A stretch of 64,000 nt of DNA, from positions 1,674,001-1,738,000 of the forward strand of contig CP087208.1 of the NCBI GenBank assembly GCA_020912385.1, in the 5' to 3' direction. How positions within the stretch are numbered: position 1 is the first letter of the stretch; each line of letters opens with the position of its first letter. The DNA comes from Neofusicoccum parvum. Its lineage: Eukaryota; Ascomycota; Dothideomycetes; Botryosphaeriales; Botryosphaeriaceae. The notes beneath the pieces are model-generated. The model made no database searches, was not told the DNA's origin, and worked only from the letters and a program-made list of their open reading frames with translations. Shown one piece after another: positions 21,286 to 32,445 of the stretch. Both the position numbers and the translations under genes were made by a program.

Positions 21286-22587
21286 ATGGCCGACCCAGCT
21301 GCCAGCTCAGCTGCGCCACAGCCCGCAACAGAGACGCAGAACGGCATTGTAGACTCAACAGCCAATGGCCAAGGCGTCCGGCATAAGGAACCCAAATCCA
21401 ATGCAAAGCCGGCTTCGCAGCGCCCGAGAAAGCCCAATTATGCAAAGATCCATGCCCAGCCGCTTCCTGTAGTGACTCATCCTCTGCCGGCTTTCGTTCC
21501 GCACAACCCATTGTCCCTTCTGCGTATTGCCTATCTCATCTGCTCGCAATACTTCTACCCGCCTATCTCCCATCCGCCGAAGCGCCATGTGGCTTATCTT
21601 TCGTACGAGACGAGATCCATCCACGTTACAGATCCTGCAAGCGTGCGCGCGCTGTGGGAGCAGGGCTTCTTTGGGAAGGGCAGCTTGAGTCGAAGCGAGC
21701 CCACATGGCTTGATCGTGAAAAGCACCGTCGTGGTGTTGCGTCCGGCCAGATCAAGGCCGAGGACATGACCAACAAGCGAAGGCAGGAAAGAAGAGAAAT
21801 GAAGAATGAGAGAGCTCGGAAGGAGCGTGAGGCCATCGAGGAGCAGCTGCGGAAGGAGGGAAAGCTGGTGGACGAGGCTGCGTCGGCCTCTACGCAGCAG
21901 GACTCAATGTTTTCCAATGGATCATCTACTCAACCTGGCCCCTCAGATGCTTCTCCGTTACTCGAAAAGTCTGCACCATCGTCCATGAACACCTCCACCG
22001 ACATCGTCCTCGACGAACCCGTCCACAACGAAGAGCACCTCCAACTTTCCCTCGAAGAAGCCTTTTTCCTCACCTACGGTCTCGGCGTCCTGGAGGTCGT
22101 CGCGGCGCGCACCAAGAAGACGGTCGAGCCGCTCGCGCTCTTTCAGCTCTGCCGCTCGCTGTCGTCGTTCCCGCCGTCGTCGGCCGCGCTCGTCCGGCCC
22201 GACGACTCGTTCCTGCTCAAGTACGTCGTCTACCACCACTTCCGCAGCCGCGGCTGGGTCGTGCGCGACGGCGTCAAGTTCTCGTGCGACTACATGGTCT
22301 ACAACCGCGGTCCTGTCTTCGCCCATGCCGAGTTCGCCGTCCACATCGTGCCCAGCTACGAGCATCCCTACTGGGCCGACAAGGAGAAGCCTGAGAGGAG
22401 TCCGTGGTGGTGGCTGCATTGCGTCAATCGCGTGCAGAGCCAGGTGCTGAAGACGCTGGTGTTGGTGTATGTGGAGGTGCCGCCGCCGATTGAGGGGCAG
22501 GCCAAGGATATAGGCGCGTTCCTGAAGAGGTACAAGGTGCGCGAGTTTGCGTTGAAGAGGTGGGTTGCCAACAGGATGCGAAATTGA
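21286..22587 (+). CDS. sen2: tRNA-splicing endonuclease catalytic subunit Sen2
   Basis: An intronless frame of 433 residues starts at an ATG in strong context (gccaccATGgcc). The N-terminal part contains the Sen2 segments RHVAYLSYETRSIHV, ALWEQGFFGKGSLSRSEPTW and LDREKHRRG, followed by a charged coiled-coil linker (TNKRRQERREMKNERARKER). The C-terminal nuclease domain holds the conserved triad: Tyr339 (CDYMVYNRGP), His347 (VFAHAEF) and Lys389 (VQSQVLKTLVLVYVEVP). By family knowledge Sen2 cuts the 5' splice site of intron-containing pre-tRNAs as part of the Sen2-Sen34-Sen54-Sen15 heterotetramer; in yeast it sits on the mitochondrial surface. Length is close to the yeast protein (377) plus a low-complexity insert at about 200-235. 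Confidence 0.94.
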   Translation: MADPAASSAAPQPATETQNGIVDSTANGQGVRHKEPKSNAKPASQRPRKPNYAKIHAQPLPVVTHPLPAFVPHNPLSLLRIAYLICSQYFYPPISHPPKRHVAYLSYETRSIHVTDPASVRALWEQGFFGKGSLSRSEPTWLDREKHRRGVASGQIKAEDMTNKRRQERREMKNERARKEREAIEEQLRKEGKLVDEAASASTQQDSMFSNGSSTQPGPSDASPLLEKSAPSSMNTSTDIVLDEPVHNEEHLQLSLEEAFFLTYGLGVLEVVAARTKKTVEPLALFQLCRSLSSFPPSSAALVRPDDSFLLKYVVYHHFRSRGWVVRDGVKFSCDYMVYNRGPVFAHAEFAVHIVPSYEHPYWADKEKPERSPWWWLHCVNRVQSQVLKTLVLVYVEVPPPIEGQAKDIGAFLKRYKVREFALKRWVANRMRN

Positions 22588-23495
22588 AGGATTCCGAGAC
22601 GTTGAATCTTAATTGGTATCGGTGATGAGTATGCTGCAACAATACCATCTACCATGTTATCCTGAAAGATGGGGAAGCGAGCGTGGAATTGGATTCGGGG
22701 TATATTGAAATGTAAAGATGGAAATGCTCCTGGGATAAGGCGCGGGATGGACAGGCGTACGACTAGGCGCTACTATACTGCTTAAGCGACAATGGATGAA
22801 GGGGCGCCTGGAATCAACGGCCCAAAAGTAAATGCCACCACAGAGGATTCAAACGAAAAACAATGAAAGTTTCCAAAGGGTTTCTCCCTAAGCCACTGCA
22901 TGTCCCATCACGTCAAGCTCCATGTCATGCCTTACATCTGGAACCATAATAGATTGTAAAAGGGAGGAGGGTATAGAGATACTCCTAGCGATTACTCAAA
23001 GGCAGCCTCTTAGGAATACAAGGGATTATTAAGAGACGCACAGCATGTCACTTGGAGGCTTTCGATTTCCTTCTTGGATGATGGTGGATATCTCACTGAT
23101 AATTTACTTCATGAGCTAGGCAATAAGCAGGGGAATAAGGAGAAAGCATAGAGGCAAGAGGAGAAAAGTTCAGCAAAAAACCTTCACGAAGGGTTGGGAC
23201 CCTTTAAGACCGAATGCATTCAGAGCAAGAATGATCAGGAATTATGGAGCGTCGATTCTCATCCGGTAGTAATACAACCAACTTCTTTCCAAAGTTGTTC
23301 CCCACTCTCTATAAACGCCTGAGCCAGATTTTCGAATGCTTACCCGGAACGCCATGCCCTGCTTTTGATCTGGAGCAGAGTTTCCCTCCTCTAAGATATG
23401 CCACCATGCCCTATACGAACGTCTGAACCTTCTTCCCCTCTTACCAGCCGCGTCATAGCTCTACGTCTTGCGTCCCGAGCTCCTCGTTCCTTCTT
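22588..23495. other. Convergent intergenic region Sen2 / Tim22
   Basis: About 900 bases, lower in GC (22750-23300), with no convincing frame. It holds the 3' flanks of two convergent genes. Confidence 0.5.
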
Positions 23496-24391
23496 TTATA
23501 TGACCGGGTTCTTCGTCTCATCCGGAGGCATCTTCATGTAGTAATCGATCGCCGCCGAAAACGCCGCGAAGCCCGCGCAGCCCACGGCCGTCGCCTGCGG
23601 GCCCGCCTTCATAGCCAACGCGCCGCCCGTGATGCAGCCAGCCGCCACGCCGTTCATGAGGTCGTTCTTCGCGCGAAGCTAAACAACACAACCCGACTAC
23701 GTCAGCATGTGTTTTCCTTTCAGCCGATTCGTTCCGCGAGGTCGAGAGAAACTTACGCCTTCGATGGCGCACTCGGTGCCCGAAAACACGGCGCCGATGA
23801 GGCCGAAGTTCTTGCCGGAGCTGTAGCTGGCGCGGCCCATCTCCTTGAAGCCGGCGCGCAGCTGCTGGCGCATGGGCAGCTTGGCGATCTCCTGACCCTG
23901 CGGCGTGAGGGGCGTGTCGTAGCGCATCTGCCATCGTCATGCCATGTCAACTAAGGTTCATTCCCGCCGGGCGTTCTTCACTATAGTCGCGTAGGTGCGG
24001 GTTGGGGATCGAGGACGAGCTGCTAGGGAGACGGAGGGAGGGAGGAGCGTACGCTGGACATGAAGAGGCCGAAGATGGCGCCCATGCCGGCGCCCGCGAC
24101 GCCGGACATGACGAGCTTGGTGGCGCAGGACTCCATGCCTGCTTGCATCTGCGGAGGAGGAAACGTGCATGTCAGTAAAGCTTTTTCCACGGGCCAAGAG
24201 ATCTGGTGCCTGCGCGGATGCTCTCAATTCGCGCCACGGCAGCAGGCGTCGCTGGGGAAAGTTTTCGGGGCGAGTAGACGCACCGCCTTGACCATGGCCT
24301 GCTCCTGCTCGCTCATGCCCTGGGTGTTCTGGCCGGGCATGCCGGCGCCCATGGGGCGGCCGCCCGGCAGCATGTTCGGTAGGCTGCTCAT
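23496..24391 (-). CDS. tim22: Mitochondrial inner-membrane translocase subunit Tim22
   Basis: Four exons, 24391-24284, 24148-24053, 23927-23757 and 23678-23496, all joined in phase 0, give 185 residues. The product reads [15 protein letters not shown]... with a Met/Gly-rich N-terminus, then [20 protein letters not shown] (first membrane span of the Tim17/22/23 fold), the matrix-loop segment [42 protein letters not shown], the conserved [20 protein letters not shown], and a last span ending in [10 protein letters not shown]. The paired cysteines in ESCATK and GTECAIEG match those forming the Tim22 disulfide. By family knowledge it is the pore of the carrier translocase that inserts metabolite carriers. 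Donors GTGCGT, GTACGC and GTAAGT and acceptors ending CAG or TAG are all normal. Confidence 0.93.
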
Positions 24392-24998
24392 TGCGTTGCG
24401 ACGGCGTGGGTTGGTGGTTGGTGGGAGATCGCGCGACGGGGTCAACTGCGATTGCGGCGAGCCGGAGAACTTTTGGGAGTGACGCGCCTGGCAGAGACCG
24501 CTGACCGCCCCGGGGTCTCCCGCTCTCCGCGCCCGGGCGGAAGCGGGAGAGTTCCTTGGCGGGGGCGGAAAATCAGATCCACCCTCAGCCTTCCCGACGA
24601 CTCCAACCCACCACATCTGCGGGTCACTGCTCAACACACACCCTCCATCAACGTGGGTGACCATGTGCTCTGCTACGCCACACTTATGTTCTTACTTCAA
24701 TGAGCCAAGGAGCCCGGAGTCCGCTTTTTAGCTTGAGGGCCCGATTTGCTTGTGTTGACCTTTCTCTTTACTCCATTAGAGCCTATAAAGTGTGCTGTGG
24801 TCCCTGTCCTGCCTGCGCGCTTGTTATTCCCGCCTCTCGACGTAGAATTTTCACTGTCTCATTTTTCGTGGTAGTCCAAGACAGAGAAATCTTGCGCGAA
24901 AGTGACGTCGGCTGAGCAGCATTTGGAGATAGACTCTGGGGTAAGTGCCGCCTCAAGCCTACCGCTTCTACTTACCTATGATAAGAACTATTTAGGGC

Positions 24999-25021
24999 TC
25001 TCTCTCTCTCTCTCTCTCTCT
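24999..25021. repeat. (CT)n microsatellite
   Basis: About 11 CT units continue into tgtctgtctat. Pyrimidine tracts of this type are common in fungal promoters. Confidence 0.9.
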
Positions 25022-25429
25022 GTCTGTCTATACTATCCCCTTGGACGTAGATGAATGATGCAATCTGTTAAATCTAGCTCACCTACACACTCGTCCTTCC
25101 CTCCTCTCACTTCTTCCGCGGTCCGGTGTTTTACCCTTCCTTTTCAAGGATGGTAGCAAGTTCCCCAAACGCTGTGCCCCACCGCTATCTGCGTATGGAT
25201 CCCGTCATCAAAATCAGTTTATGCTACACAGCACTATCACTGCCGAGCCAAGCTCTCCACAACTCACGTCTCTCAATTGGTTTGAGAGGCAACGAGGAGG
25301 AAAGGCAAAGGGGAAACTGAGTAGATTGGCTGAATGATATGGTTCCCACAGTATCTTCCCTTTGGTGAATGGCTTCACAGCTGAAGCGTGCTTATACTTA
25401 TTGAATTGATGGCTCTCGTAGGCCGGGCC

Positions 25430-25610
25430 AGGTATTAATAGCAAGTAGTTCATGTTGGCGGATGGAGTCAGGCGGGCAGGCGCTTCTTACGCAAGTGCTG
25501 ACTGGCGGGAAACGTTGATCACGACTGGCATGTGAACAAGATATGTCTCACGTGAAGAGGCTTGGATTCCAAGTCTAGTTGGCGCTTATTCAGAAATGGC
25601 GGATCATTTC
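25430..25610. repeat. Dispersed repeat, copy A (homologous to 42676-42851)
   Basis: Colinear blocks shared with copy B include ttcatgttgg (25449), caggcgg, ctggcggga, catgtgaaca (25529), cacgtgaa (25549), ggatt(t)ccaagt (25564) and gg(c)g(g)atcat (about 25600). Offsets between blocks agree within 4 bases over about 155 bp. Similarity weakens but continues about 20 bp upstream. No coding capacity. Confidence 0.75.
25529..25558 (+). promoter_or_regulatory. ICRE/E-box-like pair in repeat copy A
   Basis: CACGTGAAGA (25549-25558) matches the reverse of the yeast inositol/choline-responsive element WYTTCAYRTG at every position. CATGTGAACA (25529-25538) matches at nine of ten. The pair lies about 1.15 kb upstream of the Tim22 start and 350 bp beyond the glucosidase stop, so its target, if any, is unclear. 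Confidence 0.35.
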
Positions 25611-25903
25611 CAGCAGTCACCGCGCAGCGTGGGCATATCGACACAGCTGAAAAACAAAGCCTGTTTCATGCAAAAAATACTCACCAACCACACAGTCAAT
25701 TAGTCAAGTGAACGGATCTCTTCCAAGAGTACGCCAACATCTACATGCCACCTGCGAAACGCTGAATCCAAACGACAGGCAGATGTACAAACACGCCTCT
25801 ATATTTCCACAGCCGCTCAGTTCTTACAAAAATTTCATATCTATCATAATCTTTTTCTTCCGCCCTCAATCCCTCCATCTGCATTTCGTCACGACCCGAT
25901 GAT

Positions 25904-28900
25904 CTAATGGCTATGCCCGTGATGCTCATCCGCCTCCTCAAAATCGATCTTCCATCCCTTCGTAATGGACACCTTCGGATCCCTAATGACCGCGAAGTTC
26001 GCCTTGCCGCCCTTGCCCTTCGTGAACGCGATCGGCGCCTTCCTGCGGCGCTGGCTTTCCTTGGCGCCCTCCTCGCTGACGTAGACGACGTCCTTGCTCT
26101 CCCAGTCATCTGGCGCTCCGACAATGATGACCTTCTCGACACGCACCTTGGCCATGGCCTTCAGGTACGCCGGCGTCTTGGGGCCGGTGGTGGCGATGTC
26201 AACGGAGGTGAGAGCGTGGGTGGGCTTGTCGAAGATGAAGCGACGGTGGATGTAGGCGCCCTTCTCATAGTCGAACGTCTCGCCATCATCAAGGTATAGG
26301 CTTCCCTCAGCGTTGCCGGCGTTGTCGAGGACGACAACGAGCGTGAAGGGGTCGTACTTCATAAGGCCACTGCTGCGGCGCGGGCGATCACGACGCGGGA
26401 TGATGTGGCCGCCCTGCATAAGGAGCGGGATCTTGTCAAGAGGCGCAGCGACGGTCTTAGTGCCTTTGCCTGAGTGGATGGTGTAGTCGAAGTAGTCGTA
26501 GTACGGCTCATCATCGGCAATGTAGATGTCGACGCTCTCGGCGCCCTCCTTGACGACAGGCTTCGCGAGGAGACCGGTGGAGCCAAGGTAAAGCTGATCG
26601 TCGATGGCGAAGCCCTTCTCGTCCGTGGGGTGGACGTAGTAGTTAGGGCGGATAATGGGAGCACCAGTGACGCTTGCCTCGTGGAATGCGGTGTACCACG
26701 CAGGGAGCAGAGCGTACCTCAGACGGAGAGCCTGAGTAATGATCTCGGTGTAAGGAGATCCTGCAAGGTACGGCTCACGGCGGCGGGTGTCGATGTGAGC
26801 GTGGCCTCTGAAGAAGGGGTAGAAGGCACCGGCCTGGTACCAGCGAGTCAAAAGGTCCTTGCCAGGGTTGCCGAAGAAACCGCCAACATCAGCACCAGCG
26901 AAGGGGAAGCCCGAGATACCCTGGTTGAGAACCATGGGGATCGAAGCAGCCAAGTGGTCCCAGTTCGCCTGGTTGTCACCGGTCCACATGGCACCCAGCC
27001 TCTGGCTACCAGAGTAGAACGAACGGGTCAGAACAAAAGGACGGCGAGCCTCACCCTTCTTGCGCTCGATCATGGCTTCGTAGGTGGCGTTGTGGAAGGT
27101 CATGCCGTTAATGTTGTGAATGTCACGGTGCTCCCAGTTGCCAAAGTGCATATTGTCCTTCGGCATGGTGGTCTCAGGCCCGTTAAAGACAGACGGCTCG
27201 TTCATATCGTTCCAAATGAAAGTGTTCGGGAATGAGCCCTGGAACTTGTCGTACTTGAAAAGCCCCTTCCACCAGGACACAGCAGCAGGGTTGAAGCAGT
27301 CGACCCAGTAAGAAGAGCCAGGCCAGCACCAACCTTCATATTGATTGCCATCTTTGTTCTTAGTAGCAAGCTCCTTGCTCTTCATCTCATCAATGATGGG
27401 GTAGTCGGCAACGTTCTTGATGTGAGGGTCGATGATAGCCACAAGTTTGCGGTCATGCTTGTCGAGCTGATCGTGCATCTCTTTGGTCTTGGGGAAAGTC
27501 ATCGGGTCCCAGGTGAAGTACTTCTTCTCGTGGGTGTACTCAATGTCAAGCCAGATGACGTCGTAGGGGATATTGTGCTTGTCAAACTTGCGGTCGACAT
27601 CCATGACGTCCTCATCGGTCACATAGTTCCACCTGCACTGGTGGTACGCGATAGCAAACTCCTGCGGTAGCTGGGTGTAGCCGGTGAGCTCGCTGTAGCT
27701 CTTGATGACGTCCTTGGGTTCAGGGCCAAGGAAGACGAAAACATCAAGGAGACCACTCTCGGAGATCCAGTGCGTCTTGGTATCAGTGTGACCAGCAACT
27801 CCGAGACTGAGAGCATTGGCAGCACTCTTAGACTTGACGATATCAACCCAGGTCTCGGCACCATTGAGCCAGAAGACACCGACGGTGGAGTCCTTGCGGT
27901 GGGCCTGCATGAAAGGAATAGCACCATAGAGGGTCATAGGACTATCCATCTCATACTCGAAAACGTCGGCGTTGTAAAGACGATAGGGTTCGGAGTAGGC
28001 GCCGTCACCGCCGCTTGGAGATGTTAGCTTAAGCTTGGCGTTGTCAGAGAATTGCGCCTACCGAGTCTCCTTGAGCGACAGAGAGCTGGCATGCTCGGGA
28101 ATACCGAAGACATGGTCATAATCAGGGAAGGTGATGTCAAGAGCGACACTCTCGGGGCCTTTCGGCTTGGAGTCGGTGTTTCCACCAAAGGACTCCTCCC
28201 ACCAGGTGCTCTCGTCCTCGGCAGGCTCCTTAGTAGCCTCCTCAGCAGCAGCCTCCTCGCCTTCTTTCTTCTCCTTCTCAATCTTCGGCCTCCAGTGTTC
28301 CAGGTTCAGAAGACCACGGTCATTGAACTTGACCTGAGTCTTTCCGTCGCGCTTGAACTCGGCAGACAGCGGCGAGTGGTGGAAGACTGCTTCAAACTTG
28401 CCGCCCGGCCCGTAGACGACCTTTGTGATGCCCTCGTCGGCCTCGGAGCTGATGGCAGCACCGGTGCTGACCTCCAGACCACCGACAATAGCCCACTTCT
28501 CGGACTCGTTGTAGCGCTCCTTGCGAGCCTTGCTATCGTGGCGGAGCTCGATCTCCCCCTTCTGACGCTTCTCCTCATCGAGAGTGAAGCGGGCAGTGCC
28601 AGACTTCAGGAATGTCACAGTAAGAGGCAGGCGGACCTCTTCCTGGTCATTGACCTTCTTGAGCACAGTTGCGGACAATTGGCCATTGGTGAAAGTAATG
28701 GAGGCGGGGTCGAGGTTGTAGGGTGATTGCCAGGTGGTAGACAATTGCTGGGCATTGTCGGCAAAGGCTCTGTTGCGTTTGCAGAAGCCAGACTGATCGC
28801 ATCGCTTGAAATTCTCGTGCTTGACCGACTCTGCGGGCCAATTGTCAGCGTCGTCAGCAGGCAGTGGAGCTCTGGGAGCTCTTCGGCGGAGAGCTGCGCA

Positions 28901-28968
28901 CCTGCGGGAGTAAACAGCACGCACACAGCGGCGAGGAAGAGGAAGATAGCTGTCCAACGACGGGACAT
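25904..28968 (-). CDS. gls2: Glucosidase II alpha subunit (GH31), ER
   Basis: Exons 28968-28902, 28830-28062 and 28013-25904 (introns 71 and 48 nt) encode 981 residues. The start MSRRWTAIFLFLAAVCVLF gives a signal peptide; an upstream in-frame ATG at 28986 would add six residues. Mature sequence begins ESVKHENFKRCDQSGFCKR, the typical glucosidase II alpha N-terminus, followed by an acidic Glu/Ala stretch. The GH31 barrel carries the nucleophile in WNDMNEPSVF (about Asp548) and the acid/base region MWTGDNQANWDHLAAS (about Asp625). The protein ends HHGHSH without an HDEL/KDEL signal, as expected for the alpha subunit, which is retained by its beta partner. It trims the two inner glucoses from N-glycans in the ER lumen (calnexin cycle). 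The second junction (ETR|GGDGAYSEPYRLYNADV) is in frame. It shares a 340-bp divergent promoter with the NDK gene. Confidence 0.95.
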
Positions 28969-29106
28969 GTTCGCGGCGGACAGCATGGCGGGCGTACCAG
29001 GCTGCAGTCCGGATGCAGCAAGGTCGGGGGAGAGATCTGGTCTGGGAGTCGAGACAGCAGTGCTCGGTGTAGATGACAGCTTTCCCCGGGCGCGGAGAGC
29101 TTGGCG

Positions 29107-29151
29107 CACGTGACGCGTGGTTGCGGAGCGATCCCCCAATGGCTGGATTGG
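29107..29151. promoter_or_regulatory. Opposed CCAAT boxes and CACGTGA in a divergent promoter
   Basis: Between the starts of the glucosidase II alpha gene (28968, -) and the NDK gene (29309, +) lie CCAAT (29136-29140) and its reverse ATTGG (29147-29151), separated by six bases and about 160-170 bases from each start codon, with CACGTGA at 29107-29113. CCAAT is the HAP-complex site in fungi. Shared regulation is inferred. Confidence 0.4.
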
Positions 29152-29308
29152 GCGCTAGAGGCGCAGCCCCACCATGCCGCTTCAAAAGATGCAAAACAAC
29201 GCACCCCCTCCGTTCTCTTCCTCTCCCATCTTCAAGCGCCTAGGCCCTAAAGACCGCAGCCACCTCCTCACCGTCAACAAAGCCATCCAGCAGCAAGAAG
29301 CCGCCACC

Positions 29309-30164
29309 ATGACTTCCGAGCAGACGTACGTTTTCGCTGCCAAACGAGCTCGCCCGAGCTCGTAAACCGCCGTGGAGGGGTAACAGCGGTGAAGCTAACT
29401 GGCTCTGCAGCTTCATTGCCGTCAAGCCCGACGGTGTCCAGGTACGTTCCAGCTTTGGCGTCACTCAATGCCTCGCGGAAGCTGCTGCTCGACGCAGCAT
29501 CCGAGTCGAACCTGTGCCCCGCGAAAGCTCAACACCATGATCGCCGTCGCCGACCCTGACGATCCGGACCCTTGCTGACCCGCCGTGACAGCGTGGCCTC
29601 GTTGGCAACATCATCTCCCGCTTCGAGAGCCGTGGCTACAAGCTTGCTGCCATCAAGCTCGTCACTCCCTCCAAGGAGCACCTCGAGAAGCACTACTCCG
29701 ACCTGGCCGACAAGCCCTTCTTCCCCGGTCTGATTGCCTGTACGTGCCCCGCACCAGACTCTGTAGAGCCTCAATGGCAGCTGACACACATGCAGACATG
29801 GGCTCCGGCCCCGTCGCCGCCATGGTCTGGGAGGGCCGTGACGTCGTCAAGACCGGCCGTGTCATCCTCGGCGCCACCAACCCCCTTGCCTCTGCCCCCG
29901 GCACCATCCGTGGCGACTTCGCCATTGTACGTTTTCCCACTCGTCGATATAACACGAGCACACCACTGACCCATAATAGGATGTCGGCCGCAACGTCTGC
30001 CACGGCTCTGACTCCGTCGAGAGCGCCAAGAAGGAGATTGCTCTCTGGTTCAAGCCTGAGGAGGTCCAGACCTGGACCCAGGCCAACGTACGTTCTTCCT
30101 CACTCTGGCTATACTGTGATAGCAGCTAACATTCCTGAAGCACACCTGGATCTACGAGAAATAA
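29309..30164 (+). CDS. ndk1: Nucleoside diphosphate kinase
   Basis: Six exons (29309-29325, 29411-29441, 29592-29739, 29796-29926, 29980-30087, 30141-30164) with introns of 85, 150, 56, 53 and 53 nt give 152 residues, the exact family size. The sequence reads [19 protein letters not shown], then [39 protein letters not shown], and the active-site segment [14 protein letters not shown] with phosphohistidine His117, ending HTWIYEK. Donors are the repeated GTACGT. It transfers the gamma-phosphate between NTPs and NDPs; in filamentous fungi (Neurospora NDK-1) it is also linked to light and redox signalling. The 17-base first exon and 31-base second exon make it easy to mis-annotate. The start codon is in perfect context (gccgccaccATGac). 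Confidence 0.96.
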
Positions 30165-30627
30165 GTAACTCGTAATGTCTGCACGACTATGACGATTTCC
30201 ATAGACGTCTAGGAAACGAAAATACAATTTAGATGAGATGAACCAATGTTTGTGTTTCTGCAAACTTGTGCCACGGTACTGTGCTGTATGATGTGCCATC
30301 TTCGCCTCGCCGCGTATGTTGCTCACAGGAACGTCCTTACCCCCTATCCATCAAGGTGTGTACTTTCGGTCTCCTCTTACCACACCCACTACCCTTTCGT
30401 CCCTCCAATGATGAGTCTTTTTATCATTTCAGTTATCCCTGTCTGAAGATTACTGTTGAGAGCATTCACACTCTGAGCATATTACCCCGTTTCCAAATCT
30501 TCAATTGCCTACTATAAAGTGCGACCATTTGCTAATTTAGCATCAGTTTCACGAGAAATACGCCCAAATATGATTATAGAGTGCTAGTCGTGCAATGGTT
30601 TCATATACCATACCACAAATACGTAGG
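30165..30627. other. Convergent intergenic region
   Basis: About 460 bases between the NDK stop (+) and the CorA-like stop (-). No gene seen. Confidence 0.5.
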
Positions 30628-32445
30628 TTACATAGCTGACTCAACATCATCGCTCCTAGAAGTAGGACTTGAGGCTCTAGTGGATGGCTTAGACTCCCGA
30701 AATTGTCTGAGTGGAGAACGTTGCCACTTCATTCGAGGGTCCATTTTATCTCGTATAAAGGGACGGATAGAGTCATTCCACCTCAGCCAGCAGCTCCAGA
30801 CGAGCAGCACAAATACTGTAAGCGGAATCGCGACAGCCCAGTATAGCCAGAATTTCGGGGACACGTCTACCGCAAGTAGGTCTTCTGAGCCGGCGAAGAA
30901 TGGTGACATGCTGAAGATGGTCTGAACTGCGTTAGACTCCCGGATATTTCTTTTATGTAGGGTGATGGTAGGCTTACGGCTACGGCTGTTGGCGGCAGAA
31001 AGACCATTGTGACTACGGAGATTATTCTCATCGCTGAGGAGTCTGCTTTTGCTGCAACAGCTATTTGGTAGTTCATGAAGCTGTCGCGCTGCTGCATCAC
31101 TGTGTAGAGCTTGGACCATCAGCTGTTTGTGTACAGATACATGCTTGGTATACTTACAGCTTTGAGCTGCATCTCATGCCTTGACAACAATCTATCCCTC
31201 CGTTCCATCTGACGCCTCGTCATCCCTTGCAGATGAGATATGCATGACTTGATTTCTGAATCCCACTGGGAACAGTCACTGCTGGCGTGCCCGGACACCT
31301 TCAAGTTGCCAGCTTCATCCGTCAATGACCTTGCAAATTCGGATACAAAGTCTGGAATTGCACTCGTCAAATAGCGCTGCACATCGATCAACTTCTTGTG
31401 AAGCTCATCCAGACTTTCAGTAGATATCGTTGATCTTCTTTCCGATCTTTCGGCTTGTTCGTGCATGTTCTCGATCTCCTCTTGAACGCCTCTCAGTAAC
31501 TTCTGATCATGCTCAATCTCATCTCGAAGAATAATTGTCCAGATTTGAAGTGTGAGTGTCGGAAGCAGGGAAGGATGCGAAGCTCTAATCTTGGCGGATC
31601 TGAGGTTCGCAAGCACGTCTTGTATGAACACGCCGCCAGAAGAATTCTTGACATATCCCAGATAGACGGTTGTGATTTTTGACTCCATATCATATCCCAG
31701 TGCCATCGTCATAAACGTTTGTCTTAACATTGGGGCTTGGCATATCATGCCTATCGATCGGGATCAGCCGAGGCTCGCCTTTTCAGCCGTTTAGTCACTA
31801 GGAAAACTCACTTCTTCTGTTTTCTGTGGTCTCGATTCGGAATGAGCTGTCTCCATTGACCATATCGTCGATATAGCTGTGCGGGATCTGCAACTCGTCC
31901 AAAAAAGTCCGTAGCTCGTCACGCGCAAACGGGATGACGTCGTCGTTTAGCATGTCTTGCCTTTCTTCTTCGGACCACTCTTGGTAAATAACCCTCAATG
32001 CTCCTCGAATCTTATGCTCACACTTGCCCGGGTCTGTCGTTGAGTGTGGTGGTATGTCTTGTTTGCGGAGCCATCGTTGAAGGTCGCAGAGTGGGGTAAG
32101 AGTGCTCTCAATGACAAGAGGTTCTACCAGACACTCGTATATCAAGATCTCGAGAGTTTTGAAAGGCTGCTCTTCAAATTGAGCATTTTTAAGGCTCGAT
32201 TGATGGATGATTTCTTCGAGCCCCTGAGCCATCGCGTTGGTCGGTGTGATATGTACTTCAATTGCTCGATATTCCTCTGAAGTAAAAAAGAAAACGGACT
32301 TTGTCCCTCGTAATGCAATTGCAGACCAGGCAATATAGATTAGCAGCGTGCGAGAGATCATCGTAGTCTCAGGCAGCAGGCTCAGTCTGTCAGCAACCGA
32401 ATCACCGAGCATTGCGGGCTCTCTCGGTATTGCGGTTCCGATCAT
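30628..32445 (-). CDS. CorA-like Mg2+ transporter family membrane protein (start uncertain)
   Basis: Exons 32445-31812, 31750-31158, 31109-30978 and 30921-30628 (introns 61, 48 and 56 nt) join in frame to about 550 residues. The C-terminal third is characteristic of fungal CorA-like proteins: a helical region (DEIEHDQKLLRGVQEEIENM, RRDRLLSRHEMQLKA|LYTVMQQRDSFMNYQIAVAA), then DSSAMRIISVVTMVFLPPTAVA|TIFSMSPFFAG with the first membrane span, and a second span LYWAVAIPLTVFVLLVWSCW followed by a basic tail. The canonical GMN motif after the first span is not present; fungal CorA-like proteins often lack it, so transport activity is uncertain. The ATG at 32445 is the first in-frame ATG; the frame stays open to about 32478 with a GTGAGT just before, so an upstream exon is possible. 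The N-terminal region has no family I recognise. Confidence 0.75.

Larger units (their letters stand above)
24392..25903. other. Intergenic region with microsatellite and dispersed repeat copy A
   Basis: About 1.5 kb between the Tim22 start (-) and the glucosidase II alpha stop (-). It includes the Tim22 promoter, a (CT)n tract at about 24999-25021 and one copy of a dispersed repeat at about 25430-25610. No gene seen. Confidence 0.5.
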
